The notes beneath the pieces are model-generated. The model searched no databases and was not told the DNA's origin. It saw only the letters and a list, made by a program, of their open reading frames with translations. From positions 23,414 through 87,413 of the IMG/VR virus record IMGVR_UViG_3300042465_003746: a stretch of 64,000 bases of DNA; one strand, given 5' to 3'. Shown one piece after another: positions 1 through 8,627 of this stretch; position 1 is the first letter of the stretch, and every line of letters begins with the position of its first letter. The position numbers were made by a program, and so were the translations under genes. Source of the DNA: a virus.

Positions 1-317
1 ACATCAGTATTTAATTTTAATCTTTTTGCAATAAACTCATAAGTCTTCTTATCACTAAGAGAACAAGTCTTTGTTAATTGAAAACCTTCTTCTCCATTAG
101 CTTTACGCAAATAGATATGAGCACCGTCTCCTGTAAATCCGAAACTAATTCTATCTTCTCCTTGAATACCTAATAATTCTTGAGTAGCTCTATTGAAAGT
201 AAACTTACGACCTGCTCCTTTCTCTACGATTGCAGACATTGTTACTACAGCAGTTGAATACTTCTCTTCTCTTCTTTTTCTTTGTGCAGGAACTTCTCCC
301 CAAATAATGTTTTCCAT
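1..317 (-). CDS. Conserved phage protein of unknown function, 3' end outside the window
   Basis: An open frame starts at an ATG on the minus strand (bases 315-317) and runs off the left edge, giving about 105 visible residues beginning MENIIWGEVPAQ. It is followed on its 5' side, 14 bases away, by the end of the RecA-like ATPase gene, so it is the distal gene of the replication operon as far as can be seen. The visible part is basic near residues 12-18 and then looks like a compact alpha/beta domain. No family motif was recognised. An early DNA-binding or replication accessory role is only inferred from position. Confidence 0.8.
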   Translation of the reverse strand, partial: MENIIWGEVPAQRKRREEKYSTAVVTMSAIVEKGAGRKFTFNRATQELLGIQGEDRISFGFTGDGAHIYLRKANGEEGFQLTKTCSLSDKKTYEFIAKRLKLNTD

Positions 318-331
318 GTTTTTACTTTTTT

Positions 332-1006
332 TTAAATTGAATAATAATCTCTAATTGCATCATTTACTATAACTAAATCATTAGCAATAGTGTTTTCCTC
401 GAACATCTCCAATGGAGTTTTACAAGTATCAGAACCTGATGACACAGTTCTAAATACATGTTGATTCGGTTGTCCAGGTGTTTTAATAATCTCTGCATAA
501 AGTACGATAGTACTAAATGATTCAGGCACAAAACGCTCAAGCATCTTGCCCTGTACGCCTATACGCTCACTTGCAAAACCTGCTTCATCATAATGAATAT
601 CTGGATGTGCAAATAAATAAACTATAATGTCCTCCCGCATTGTATCATTAATATAATTAATAAGGTCATACTGCGCTGCGGCCATCTTAGTCCATTTGTC
701 GAATCCTTTCTCTGCTCTAAATGAAGGATTCATAATAGCATCAGTCATAATTCTTGACCAAGTATCTATTATTATTGTTTTAACTTGTGGTAATGCGTTT
801 ACTTTACTTAAAGTTGCGATTACAATGTTTACATCAGAAGTCTTACGATAATTCCGTTTATCTTCATTGTATTTCAAGTTAAATTGCTTAAACGGAAGAG
901 CCTTTTGATCCGTATTAATAATAACTGTTTCGTCAGGATTTAGGTTCCGTAACGAGGTAGATTTCCCCATCCCTGATCTTCCGACCACGAATATTAATTG
1001 AGCCAT
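332..1006 (-). CDS. RecA-like P-loop ATPase, Sak4-like single-strand annealing/recombination protein
   Basis: A 224-aa protein with a Walker A motif GRSGMGKST at residues 9-17 and a Walker B-like hydrophobic strand ending in D (VKTIIIDTW, about residues 75-83). This small RecA-fold layout matches the phage AAA_24/Sak4 family, which promotes annealing of single strands during phage recombination. Family assignment is from motif and size; the recombination role follows from the family. The gene sits in the replication block, between two genes of unknown function, and is read in the same direction as the helicases and polymerase. It could also be a generic phage nucleotide-binding protein. Confidence 0.8.
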   Translation of the reverse strand: MAQLIFVVGRSGMGKSTSLRNLNPDETVIINTDQKALPFKQFNLKYNEDKRNYRKTSDVNIVIATLSKVNALPQVKTIIIDTWSRIMTDAIMNPSFRAEKGFDKWTKMAAAQYDLINYINDTMREDIIVYLFAHPDIHYDEAGFASERIGVQGKMLERFVPESFSTIVLYAEIIKTPGQPNQHVFRTVSSGSDTCKTPLEMFEENTIANDLVIVNDAIRDYYSI

Positions 1007-1051
1007 AAATAAATTGTTTTTGATTGTTTATACCTAATAAAGATACGAAAT

Positions 1052-1315
1052 TTAACTAAATTGTGCAACTTCTTCTACTACTTTTATAGACCCAGCATCC
1101 CTGTTTATTGCTAGCCATTCTTTGGCTCTACTGACATCATCGTCTGTATGCTGTGGTTCTTTAAGTAGTTCAAAGTAAATACCTTTAGTATCTATTTGTA
1201 CTTTATAAAATAATACTTTTCTTGCTTGTTCAGCAGCTTCTTCATAATCTAATGAAGGAATTCTTCCAGCAATACCATCAGGTTTGCCCCATTGTTCATA
1301 CATTACTCTCGTCAT
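1052..1315 (-). CDS. Hypothetical small acidic protein (87 aa)
   Basis: An 87-aa frame whose ATG overlaps the stop of the 106-aa gene upstream by 4 bases (ATGA), a sign of translational coupling in the replication operon. The sequence (MTRVMYEQWGKPDG...) shows no motif I recognise; it looks like a small alpha/beta domain rich in acidic residues. Function unknown. Confidence 0.75.
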   Translation of the reverse strand: MTRVMYEQWGKPDGIAGRIPSLDYEEAAEQARKVLFYKVQIDTKGIYFELLKEPQHTDDDVSRAKEWLAINRDAGSIKVVEEVAQFS

Positions 1316-1632
1316 GATAAATCTTGTATTTGTTTCTTTACTTCATCTTGTTTCTGCCCCTTTCTTTTCTTGTAACTAACTCCTCTTAAATGAGGGTGTT
1401 CTTCTTGTACTTTACGTGAGGCTCTTCCAAAAGAATCTAAGTAAGGAATTACACGCTGTTCCATATCTTTTAGAGAATCTTTAAATGATCTACTAGTATC
1501 ATACCCTATTTCCAAGAGATAATGATAATACAATCTTTCATTGGAATCTCTGAGTTCAGGATGAATACTTAACTTATTTTTTACCCATTCATACTTGTCC
1601 TTTATCATTGTGTAAAGTTTTATAATATTCAT
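1312..1632 (-). CDS. Hypothetical basic protein downstream of the replicative helicase (106 aa)
   Basis: Starts are ambiguous. The ATG at 1632 lies 4 bases after AAGGAGG, an unusually good Shine-Dalgarno match for this genome, but that string also encodes residues of the overlapping helicase; an internal ATG at 1608 would reduce the overlap. The C-terminal third is lysine and arginine rich (SYKKRKGQKQ), suggesting nucleic acid contact. It overlaps the helicase end by about 40 bases and the next gene by 4. No known family recognised. Confidence 0.75.
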   Translation of the reverse strand: MNIIKLYTMIKDKYEWVKNKLSIHPELRDSNERLYYHYLLEIGYDTSRSFKDSLKDMEQRVIPYLDSFGRASRKVQEEHPHLRGVSYKKRKGQKQDEVKKQIQDLS

Positions 1633-2677
1633 CAATCCTCCTTAATTCCTCTGGTTTACCTTGTATCTCTTCTGCTTTAGGTAATTGATAATAACCCCCA
1701 ATCTCTCCTATAAAAAGAAAGCTTGCTAAAAGATTTACATCACCATCTCTATTCTTACATAGTTTAGCTAATCTGTAACGATTCTTATACTTAGTAATAT
1801 CAAATCCTAGGCACTTATCTACTCCAAAATAAAAAGGAGCAGCTAGTCCTATAACAGTATTTGCATCTTCGGCAAGATTAGAGGTATTCTTAATATCACT
1901 CAGCATCGGCATCCAGTTTTCATTCTCTCGTCTATCCATTTGTTCCGAAGACCTATTGATTTGCACAATAGGCACAGGACTAAAATTGAACATATTACGA
2001 AAGAATACTAACGTTTTAGAGATTTTATCAATCGCCTCTTTTAAACTCCCATATTTTCCTAAGTCTACTAGTCCTACGTGGTCTATTACTATTAAAGTTA
2101 TTAAACTAGGATTATTAGGGACATAATCGACAATTAAACCGTCATCATTTCTAATGACTTTGCCTCTATTTTCTGCATACCCTATTAAATCTTTGTATAA
2201 GAAATCAGGATTCAAACTACTACGATAATGAAGATACTTATTTTGAATTTCTTGCATCTTCTCTTCGTAATAGGGAATTAGTTCTTCTACTTCAGGTCTA
2301 ATAGTTAGATTACCTCTTGATAATATCTCGTCCAAAGAAGTTAATATACCGTGCTCTCGCCAAATTAAACCTGCAATATGCTTGGCAATTTGATTCTCAG
2401 GAGGTATTTCTAGAGAATAATAAATAATCTCTACATCATGAATGTAGTTAGGATTAGCTTGTAAAAATTCTATAGCCCCATAAACATAAGCAGAATTAAC
2501 AAAACTAGTTTTACCTACACCTGGACCTGCAAAAATTAAATCATAGCGACCTTGTTGAATATTCTTAACATGATTACTTAAGGTAGTAAAACCTTGAAAA
2601 GGGATACCTGTATTTAAACCTTGTTTACCTCTGTTAATATTATTCTTTAGTCTGTCCCAATACCGTATTTTTGCCAT
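1589..2677 (-). CDS. Replicative DNA helicase, DnaB-type RecA-fold ATPase domain
   Basis: A 362-aa SF4 helicase core. Walker A is FAGPGVGKTSFVN (about residues 48-60); Walker B is TLIVIDHVGLVD (about 195-206); a downstream VQINRSSEQ and DIKNTSNLAEDANTVIGL segment matches the DnaB motifs H3/H4 region, where family members read Q-x-N-R and D-x-R/K-x-S. The usual DnaB N-terminal domain that binds primase is missing, since the protein begins almost directly with the ATPase core, as in many phage helicases. It should unwind the phage fork as a hexamer. It overlaps genes on both sides, so it belongs to a tight replication operon with PolA. Confidence 0.9.
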   Translation of the reverse strand: MAKIRYWDRLKNNINRGKQGLNTGIPFQGFTTLSNHVKNIQQGRYDLIFAGPGVGKTSFVNSAYVYGAIEFLQANPNYIHDVEIIYYSLEIPPENQIAKHIAGLIWREHGILTSLDEILSRGNLTIRPEVEELIPYYEEKMQEIQNKYLHYRSSLNPDFLYKDLIGYAENRGKVIRNDDGLIVDYVPNNPSLITLIVIDHVGLVDLGKYGSLKEAIDKISKTLVFFRNMFNFSPVPIVQINRSSEQMDRRENENWMPMLSDIKNTSNLAEDANTVIGLAAPFYFGVDKCLGFDITKYKNRYRLAKLCKNRDGDVNLLASFLFIGEIGGYYQLPKAEEIQGKPEELRRIDEYYKTLHNDKGQV

Positions 2678-2960
2678 TTTGTAAAATTTTAGTTACTGTT
2701 TCTATTTCTTCTAGAATATCTTGTGAATTTTGTCTAGTTAACCAAGTAATATTAGATCTTAAAACTATAATAGCATACTGAGGATCATAATTTTCAACAG
2801 TTCTTCCATTTAATAAATCTAAAGATTTTTCAAGAGAATCTAGTTTAGGCTGTAACATATTACATAATTGATAAATGTTCTTTCCCAGTTTAAGTAAATG
2901 AGTTAAATTAGCAAAATCTTTTTTAAAAACAGAAATACTAAATTCTAATGAATTTTCCAT
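2640..2960 (-). CDS. Hypothetical helical protein (106 aa) preceding the DnaB-like helicase
   Basis: A leucine- and lysine-rich, probably all-helical protein that overlaps the helicase start by 38 bases. The size and position directly before a DnaB-type helicase would fit a helicase-associated or loader protein, but no sequence motif supports this, so the role is only inferred. Start chosen as the first ATG, 10 bases after the previous gene ends. Confidence 0.7.
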   Translation of the reverse strand: MENSLEFSISVFKKDFANLTHLLKLGKNIYQLCNMLQPKLDSLEKSLDLLNGRTVENYDPQYAIIVLRSNITWLTRQNSQDILEEIETVTKILQNGKNTVLGQTKE

Positions 2961-2970
2961 AAATATTTAA

Positions 2971-3537
2971 TTAAATTGTGTCATTATTCCATTCTTTTTC
3001 TTCTGTACCTCCTTCTTGGATAAATACACTCCATTGCTCCCACATACTATTATTCATTACTGTTTCCATATTGGGTAAAAAGGATAGTTTATTAGCTCTC
3101 TTTTGCTGCGCTATAAAGGCTTCAATAGATGCTACAGCTAATTCGTGTTGTTCCGTAGTTTTAACTCTTGCTAAGTACTTCTTTTCATGCTTTTCTGCTA
3201 TTTGTGTAGTAGGACCTGCTGCTCTAAGAACTCTAGGGCCAACCTTTACAGGATAACAATTATAGAATTCCCAGAAATTAATAACATCACTACGTATTTC
3301 AAATAGTTTTTCTACTGCTTTATTACTCACAATAGTTTCAGTGAATTTTACAGTATGATGACTTAATATATACCCAGTAGTTACTATTAGTTTATTTCTA
3401 AGATTTATAGAATTAGTCTTACCAAATATTTCTGCAATATTATCAAACTTCTTATAATATAAAAGCTGTAACATCACTAGAGCATCAGGAGATAACCCAG
3501 ACTTTTTAAGTAAAGCTAAGTTTAGTTTTATATCCAT
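2971..3537 (-). CDS. Conserved replication-module protein of unknown function (188 aa)
   Basis: A 188-aa protein overlapping the end of the SF2 helicase gene by 10 bases. The N-terminal half contains a helix-rich segment resembling a helix-turn-helix layout (LSPDALVMLQLLYYKK); the C-terminal half has a basic stretch (KHEKKYLARVK) and a tryptophan-rich end. It lies between the SF2 helicase and the DnaB-like helicase. A replisome-organiser or helicase-loader role is possible by context but not shown by any motif. Confidence 0.75.
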   Translation of the reverse strand: MDIKLNLALLKKSGLSPDALVMLQLLYYKKFDNIAEIFGKTNSINLRNKLIVTTGYILSHHTVKFTETIVSNKAVEKLFEIRSDVINFWEFYNCYPVKVGPRVLRAAGPTTQIAEKHEKKYLARVKTTEQHELAVASIEAFIAQQKRANKLSFLPNMETVMNNSMWEQWSVFIQEGGTEEKEWNNDTI

Positions 3538-4616
3538 TTAATTTTAGTTTTTTCAAATCCCTGTAAAGCAGATGCCATCCAAATCTCGTCTTGTGTGCCT
3601 TTAAGATATACTATGTAAATCTTAGCCTTAGACTTTCCTTGGAGATTCATTGCTCTCATGGTTTGCTGAATACATAGACTTTCTACGCTTTTCAACTGAT
3701 TAAATACTGCTACTTTTAAATTAGGAATAGTAATGCCCATAGATATCATAGAAATTACAGATAATTTATTAATAGTTCCATTCTTGAAGTCCTCCAAAGA
3801 AGATTTATTAGCATTGCTATGATAACAACCTTCACCAATTTGATTAGCGATTTCTTGTCTACCTGTAAATACTAAACATCTACCCATCTTTGGGTCATCA
3901 ACTATTGCTTTAGTTGCTGCTACTTTACTTCTAGAATTATAAATAATACCTGTTCTCTTAGACATTAAAAATCGTAAGTTTTTATACTTACCCTGAACTA
4001 CATCTCTTTTATATCTACTATCCCAATAAGAATAAGCTTCTAACTCTGTTTGGTTAAATGGAGCAGCTTCTGTGCCTGCTAGAACATATTTGTCTGTATC
4101 ATCCAAAGGAACCCCTACACATATTATCTCATAGTCAGCAATAATTTTATCTTTAATAGCTTGTGCAAAAGTATAAGTATAAAAAGGCACTAAGCTTAGT
4201 ATATTACCTAGATTAAATTCATCTTGCTGTGTTAAAGTTCCCGTTAGTCCTAGAATTCTAGAACCTTTTATTTGACGTTTACGTAATTCTGCTAATACTT
4301 TTAGATTATAACTATGACATTCATCTGCTATAATTAGATTATAAGTGTCTTTGTTCTTCTTTAAACTATTACTCCATACATATTCTACTTCAATATTGTC
4401 TACTAAATTCCAAGTAACTATTTCTCTTTTCCAATCTTCTAGAATAGACAATTGGGGTGCCATTATTAGCACCTTAATTGTCTTATCTACAGTATTCAAT
4501 GCGTCAATTGTTATCTTGCATTTACCGACACGAGGACTTACAAAAAGAATTCCATTAAACCGATTTAGTACTACAGCATCACTTGCTTCTTTTTGTATTT
4601 TCTCTCGTTTCTTCAT
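3528..4616 (-). CDS. Superfamily 2 DNA helicase (SNF2/DEAD-like)
   Basis: A 362-aa two-domain SF2 helicase. Motif I is VSPRVGKC (about residues 27-34), keeping GK but lacking the usual GxGKT; motif II is IIADECH (DECH form); motif III is GLTGTL; the C-terminal domain carries VFTGRQE, VISMISMGITIPN and a motif VI of QQTMRAMN. crAss-like phages commonly carry an SNF2-type helicase in the replication block. It would remodel or unwind DNA during replication. It overlaps its neighbours by 4 and 10 bases. The weakened Walker A and the M in place of a second R in motif VI are noted as oddities. Confidence 0.85.
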   Translation of the reverse strand: MKKREKIQKEASDAVVLNRFNGILFVSPRVGKCKITIDALNTVDKTIKVLIMAPQLSILEDWKREIVTWNLVDNIEVEYVWSNSLKKNKDTYNLIIADECHSYNLKVLAELRKRQIKGSRILGLTGTLTQQDEFNLGNILSLVPFYTYTFAQAIKDKIIADYEIICVGVPLDDTDKYVLAGTEAAPFNQTELEAYSYWDSRYKRDVVQGKYKNLRFLMSKRTGIIYNSRSKVAATKAIVDDPKMGRCLVFTGRQEIANQIGEGCYHSNANKSSLEDFKNGTINKLSVISMISMGITIPNLKVAVFNQLKSVESLCIQQTMRAMNLQGKSKAKIYIVYLKGTQDEIWMASALQGFEKTKIKWI

Positions 4617-5041
4617 AGTGTTATTAATTTATAATCTGTTTTTTGCTTCCAACCTTGTAGATGTATATCAGAAGGAACCCATTTTAATAAAGGCATCGGA
4701 TGTCTATTATTCTCTAGCCATTCTTCATAGTTTTCCTTAATAACTTTTACTACTTCTGAGTCACTAGTAATTTTAAACAGGTGCAATATTGCACCATGAG
4801 ATCTAGATATTACTCTACCAATCTCTGCATAAGATAATCCTTTATCAAATAATGCATGAGCAGTTACTTTTCTCATTTCTACTAAATAACTATTTTGATA
4901 TCTAGCATTTAATGCAAAATAATTCCTTAAAGGCGTTAAACTTTCTAGTAATTGAATCTCTTTTTTTAATCTTTCAATTCTATCTTCAAAAGATTCTTCT
5001 TTAAACATTTTCTTACTTCCTACTTTCATTAGTGTTGCCAT
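4613..5041 (-). CDS. DNA-binding protein with DnaA domain IV-like helix-turn-helix
   Basis: A 142-aa protein. Residues about 61-84 read LSYAEIGRVISRSHGAILHLFK, which closely follows the signature of the DnaA C-terminal domain (SxxEIGrxfgRdHxTVlha), the part that reads DnaA boxes. There is no AAA+ ATPase domain. The N-terminal part is a charged coiled-coil-like helix (residues 14-33). It overlaps the PolA stop by 13 bases. By analogy it may recognise a phage origin or act as a repressor; the assignment rests on one motif and is not certain. Confidence 0.6.
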   Translation of the reverse strand: MATLMKVGSKKMFKEESFEDRIERLKKEIQLLESLTPLRNYFALNARYQNSYLVEMRKVTAHALFDKGLSYAEIGRVISRSHGAILHLFKITSDSEVVKVIKENYEEWLENNRHPMPLLKWVPSDIHLQGWKQKTDYKLITL

Positions 5042-7038
5042 TTATGAGTTATCATTGGTTCAGCTTTAAGTTTTACTACTTTGCAAAACACATCACCTGC
5101 TCTTTCCATACAATCTTGTAATACTTCCGCCATACCTTTAGCCATTTCTTCTGGACATTCTACTAACCACTCATCGTGAACTACATTAGGTAGTTTTACT
5201 TTGAATATTAGATCATTATCCGCTAGATACTTAAAGAAATATATACCAGCAAGTTTAGTTATATCAGCACTACTACCTTGAACAGGATAATTTAGAGACA
5301 TTCTTTCAATATCTCCACGCTTCATAAAATACTCTCGAACTTTTGGCTTAAAATGGGTCTTAAAGATACTAGAATCCATTGACTTTTCCAACTTATAACT
5401 GTCCCAAAATCCCTCAGTTTCATAAATTTCTTTATGAAGTTTTTGAAATTCTTCAAAGAAAGGAATAAAGCATTTTCTTCCACTAATATTATTAAATTGG
5501 ATATATCCTAATTCTATTGCTCTTTTCTTTTCTACCTTAAAATAGTTAGCTAATCCAGGAAATGCTTTAAAATAAGCCTTATAGACTGCTTCACCCTCTT
5601 CCATAGATATATTTAGATTCTGAGCAATAGTTATACCTGTACCGCCATAATTTATAGCAAAACCTGCACCTTTAGCAATCTGTCTTTTACTTTTATGATT
5701 ATTCTTTATCTCATCTAGACTTAAATCTCCTAACTCAGGAAATATCTTCGATGCGATAAACGAGTGCATATCCCCAAGACCTTTAGAATAAAATTCAAGT
5801 AAATCTTTGTCCAAAGATTTATTGGCCAATACTATCTGTTCTTGCCCACTGTAATCGCTTACTATTAGCACGTTGCCCTTCTCCGCTTGGAAGCAACTTC
5901 TAGTTCTACTATCAGCAGGTATATTTTGCATATTAGGCATTTGAGGCATACCCTTTTTAGGAGCTCCTTTCTGACCGCTAGACAGCCTGCCTGTGTTCAT
6001 AATTTGTGTATAGTTACTATGAATTCTTCCTGTTACAGAGCTTATATATTTAAACCAATTCTCACCATAAGTACTAACTACTTTTTGATGCTCAGTATAT
6101 TCTATATAAGTAGAAATAATAGTATGTTTCTTCTTTTGTGGGCCTAAGACTTTCTTGTCTACAGAATCTTTCATCATTCCCGTTAGTTTATCCTTAGTCA
6201 GCGTATCAACGCCTAAAGACTGCATAAAAGGAATAACTTGCTTAGAAGAAGCCCAATTAATTTTACAAGTAATACCCTCGTCAAATAAAGACAATTGATT
6301 ATTTACAAACTTTGGATAAGTATCTGCATTATCTAATATAAATTGATCTAATTGTTTTTTAACAACATCTAAATCTTTTAAATCTTCTGTGCACTTACTT
6401 TGCCAATCTTGACTATTCATAAACATACCACAATACTCTATATATGCTAACACACATACAAATTGATTATCTAAAGAAGCAGTTTTGTGTAATTGCTTTT
6501 CTTGAAGAGCAACTTCTTGTTTCCTTTTAACCTGATGAAGATATTTAACATCATCAGCAGCATATTTAATAACTCTTGTAGTCAATCCCTCTCTATGGAT
6601 ATTTCCTCTAATAGTTTTATCTAACTCTATTTTACAATATCTGTAAACTACAGCGTCTAACGATCTTCTAATAGTATCAATACCAGTAGTGAGAATTCTT
6701 TCTACTAAAAAAGTATCAAATATTTTCATAGGTACAATTTGATAATAATATAGGAACCTAAGATCAAATTTAGCATTGTGCATTATTAACACTTTGCTCT
6801 CTAATAATTCTTTATACAACTTAGGATTTACAGTAAGACAATCTATTACATATTGTTTACTTTCATCACCTAATTGCATACTTAGTAAATCCTTTGTGAA
6901 AGGATCCATTCCTCTAGTTTCTGTATCAAATCCTATAACATCTAAATCCTTTAAGTATTCTATTGACTCCTCTACAGTAGCCATAGAATAGCCAGAAGGA
7001 ATAAATAATTCCTTCTGACCAGTAACTAAATAAATCAT
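5029..7038 (-). CDS. polA: DNA polymerase I-type (family A) replicative polymerase with 3'-5' exonuclease
   Basis: A 669-aa family A polymerase. The exonuclease domain shows FDTET (D38, E40), HNAKFDLRF near residue 87 and YAADDVKYL near 160, so the proofreading residues are present. Polymerase motif A is SDYSGQEQ (near 393), motif B is KRQIAKGAGFAINYGG (near 450) and motif C is VHDEWLVE (near 619). No 5'-3' exonuclease domain precedes them. It is the phage replicase; crAss-like phages use either a family A or a family B enzyme. Its start overlaps the stop of a 46-aa gene (ATGA). Confidence 0.95.
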   Translation of the reverse strand: MIYLVTGQKELFIPSGYSMATVEESIEYLKDLDVIGFDTETRGMDPFTKDLLSMQLGDESKQYVIDCLTVNPKLYKELLESKVLIMHNAKFDLRFLYYYQIVPMKIFDTFLVERILTTGIDTIRRSLDAVVYRYCKIELDKTIRGNIHREGLTTRVIKYAADDVKYLHQVKRKQEVALQEKQLHKTASLDNQFVCVLAYIEYCGMFMNSQDWQSKCTEDLKDLDVVKKQLDQFILDNADTYPKFVNNQLSLFDEGITCKINWASSKQVIPFMQSLGVDTLTKDKLTGMMKDSVDKKVLGPQKKKHTIISTYIEYTEHQKVVSTYGENWFKYISSVTGRIHSNYTQIMNTGRLSSGQKGAPKKGMPQMPNMQNIPADSRTRSCFQAEKGNVLIVSDYSGQEQIVLANKSLDKDLLEFYSKGLGDMHSFIASKIFPELGDLSLDEIKNNHKSKRQIAKGAGFAINYGGTGITIAQNLNISMEEGEAVYKAYFKAFPGLANYFKVEKKRAIELGYIQFNNISGRKCFIPFFEEFQKLHKEIYETEGFWDSYKLEKSMDSSIFKTHFKPKVREYFMKRGDIERMSLNYPVQGSSADITKLAGIYFFKYLADNDLIFKVKLPNVVHDEWLVECPEEMAKGMAEVLQDCMERAGDVFCKVVKLKAEPMITHKWQH

Positions 7039-7175
7039 TCTCCCTCTTCGTTATTTTTTGTAATAATTATACGATTAACTCTAGTAGCTAAAAAAGATTT
7101 AAACCATGCTCTACTATAAGGCACGGTAGCTAAAGCAAGTCTGCCTAATACTAATTTTCTAGGAAATCTGCGCAT
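7035..7175 (-). CDS. Very small basic protein (46 aa) coupled to polA
   Basis: ATG at 7175-7173, stop TGA at 7037-7035 overlapping the polA ATG by 4 bases. It overlaps the preceding 72-aa gene by 17 bases. The product (MRRFPRKLVLGRLALATVPY...) has five arginines or lysines in its first 12 residues, then a hydrophobic patch, and an acidic tail. The coupling at both ends supports real translation. Function unknown. Confidence 0.55.
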   Translation of the reverse strand: MRRFPRKLVLGRLALATVPYSRAWFKSFLATRVNRIIITKNNEEGE

Positions 7176-7377
7176 AACTCTCTTGTCTTATTAATACTCT
7201 TAAACAAGCTTTTGCTGACTTTTCATTATCATACACACATACATTGCCTTTCTTTGATTCAGCAATACTCTTAGTAGTTTTATCTCCCCAAAATTTCCAG
7301 AAAGGCTTAACAATTGGTTCTACTACCATCACGATAAATTTACCGTCTAATTCTTCAATTAAAAATTCTCTTTTCAT
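7159..7377 (-). CDS. Hypothetical small protein (72 aa)
   Basis: Starts MKREFLIEELDGKF after an A-rich leader typical of Bacteroidota phages. The sequence looks like a small beta-rich domain with an aromatic loop (PFWKFWGDK). It precedes the 46-aa gene and polA in the same direction. No family recognised. Confidence 0.7.
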   Translation of the reverse strand: MKREFLIEELDGKFIVMVVEPIVKPFWKFWGDKTTKSIAESKKGNVCVYDNEKSAKACLRVLIRQESYAQIS

Positions 7378-7397
7378 CTTCTTTTTTTATTTGTTTA

Positions 7398-7613
7398 TTA
7401 CTTGTTTAAATTCTTAAGATCGTGTTCTTTCATAGAACATACAAACTCTACCTCTGTAGTAGCTGGCAATAGAAAGTTCTCATTATTATCAGTCTCGCAT
7501 ACTGCGTCTAGTGACTCTATATAATAAAAGTTAAATTCTTCTTTAAGCTTACCGTTTACTTCAAATCCTTCTATTCTTACTCTAGAATATCTAGGTATTT
7601 CAAATAGTGTCAT
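7398..7613 (-). CDS. Hypothetical acidic protein (71 aa)
   Basis: A 71-aa frame overlapping the 64-aa gene upstream by 4 bases (ATGA). Beta-strand-rich and acidic, with no recognised motif. Part of the early accessory gene string between polA and the lysozyme gene. Confidence 0.65.
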   Translation of the reverse strand: MTLFEIPRYSRVRIEGFEVNGKLKEEFNFYYIESLDAVCETDNNENFLLPATTEVEFVCSMKEHDLKNLNK

Positions 7614-7804
7614 AACTCTTTTCTACTTTTAGGTTTAATTACTAAGTGTTTGTCTACTTGTTTATCAAGTATTTGTGTTACTCTATCAACATAAGTTACT
7701 TCTACTTCTCCTTTTGCTAACATAGATAAAGCTATTTCCTCAAATTCATTTTCAGGAATATGTACAAACTTTATTGTACCGTTCATTATTATTTCTGTCT
7801 TCAT
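7610..7804 (-). CDS. Hypothetical small protein (64 aa)
   Basis: A 64-aa frame, start 2 bases after the stop of the membrane protein at 7807-7962 and coupled to the gene downstream. N-terminus predicted as short beta strands, C-terminus basic (KPKSRK). No family recognised. Confidence 0.65.
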   Translation of the reverse strand: MKTEIIMNGTIKFVHIPENEFEEIALSMLAKGEVEVTYVDRVTQILDKQVDKHLVIKPKSRKEL

Positions 7805-7806
7805 AA

Positions 7807-7962
7807 TTATTTTCTTTTACTTGTAATACTTATAAATAGTATTCCTGTTAATAAAAATCCAATTCCACCAAATATTTTTGATGAGTTATTAGCTCCATTC
7901 ATAGCTAAATATATTGACAATGCTGCTAAAATTGTAAATGCTATTATAAATAAATATTTCAT
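7807..7962 (-). CDS. Two-segment small membrane protein (51 aa)
   Basis: A short frame, ATG at 7962-7960, TAA at 7809-7807. The protein begins MKYLFIIAFTILAALSIYLA, a clear membrane segment, then a short polar turn (NGANNSSK) and a second hydrophobic segment (FGGIGFLLTGILFISI), ending in SKRK. It is likely an inner-membrane hairpin. It resembles in layout the 51-aa protein at 14205-14360. Possible roles include a small holin or a superinfection-exclusion factor; neither is shown. Confidence 0.6.
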   Translation of the reverse strand: MKYLFIIAFTILAALSIYLAMNGANNSSKIFGGIGFLLTGILFISITSKRK

Positions 7963-7965
7963 ATC

Positions 7966-8466
7966 TTACTTTTTAAGTATTAAACATCCTGATGAGTCAA
8001 GTTTTGGTTCAGGCACTGCGTATATGTTAGACATATCAATCACAACATCTATTTCTTTTGGTTGTTGAAGGGATTGGATAAGTTGTTGAAAAAATGTTGC
8101 ACCACTCTTACCATCTTCATAACCTACATAATATGCTTTCCTTATATCTTCCAAAGTAAACACCTTGTCTTTATTCAACTCCATTGCTTTGTTGAAGCCT
8201 GCCTCAAAATCTCTAACAGATTCTTTTTCCCATTCTTGCATCACCATACCTCCGTATGTATTTCGTACAATTTCTTTTGAATGCTCTATACCTAATGAGT
8301 GAACATCAACTACTCCAAATAGTTCATCACAGTTTTGTTTGGATAGTTTATAACATCCTTTTGTTTTACCAAAATACCATTCATCTGTGGTGGCAAATGT
8401 GGTTCCATCATTATTTGCAATAAAATAAAAATCAGGTTCTGAATGTTTAATTAGTTTTGCTTTCAT
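7966..8466 (-). CDS. Hypothetical protein (166 aa) with MKAKLIK start
   Basis: A 166-aa protein with a mixed alpha/beta look. The middle part (ELNKDKVFTLEDIRKAYYVGYEDGKSG...FFQQLIQSLQQP) is a pattern I know from accessory proteins of Bacteroidota phages and prophages, function unknown. The first seven residues and the DNA around the start are nearly identical to those of the next gene upstream (8447-8626), suggesting a duplicated initiation region. It overlaps that gene by 20 bases. Confidence 0.75.
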   Translation of the reverse strand: MKAKLIKHSEPDFYFIANNDGTTFATTDEWYFGKTKGCYKLSKQNCDELFGVVDVHSLGIEHSKEIVRNTYGGMVMQEWEKESVRDFEAGFNKAMELNKDKVFTLEDIRKAYYVGYEDGKSGATFFQQLIQSLQQPKEIDVVIDMSNIYAVPEPKLDSSGCLILKK

Positions 8467-8626
8467 TTTCTAAAAGTTTATTTAGTTCTTTATAAATACC
8501 TGCTGCTGTTATAATTGCAACAATAGTATTTGATACCCATACAGGAAAAGGATTATGATACAACCATATACCAAATACTATTGAAATTGCTAAGTATATT
8601 AATTTCTTAATTAGTTTTGCTTTCAT
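8447..8626 (-). CDS. Small membrane protein (59 aa)
   Basis: The start is taken as the ATG at 8626, not the upstream in-frame start, because this leaves no overlap with the 63-aa gene ending at 8628 and reproduces the MKAKLIK start of its neighbour. Residues about 8-20 and 27-42 are hydrophobic (LIYLAISIVFGIWLY; VSNTIVAIITAAGIY), giving two membrane segments. The tail is polar (NELKNE-type). Function unknown. Confidence 0.6.
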   Translation of the reverse strand: MKAKLIKKLIYLAISIVFGIWLYHNPFPVWVSNTIVAIITAAGIYKELNKLLENESKTN

Positions 8627-8627
8627 C

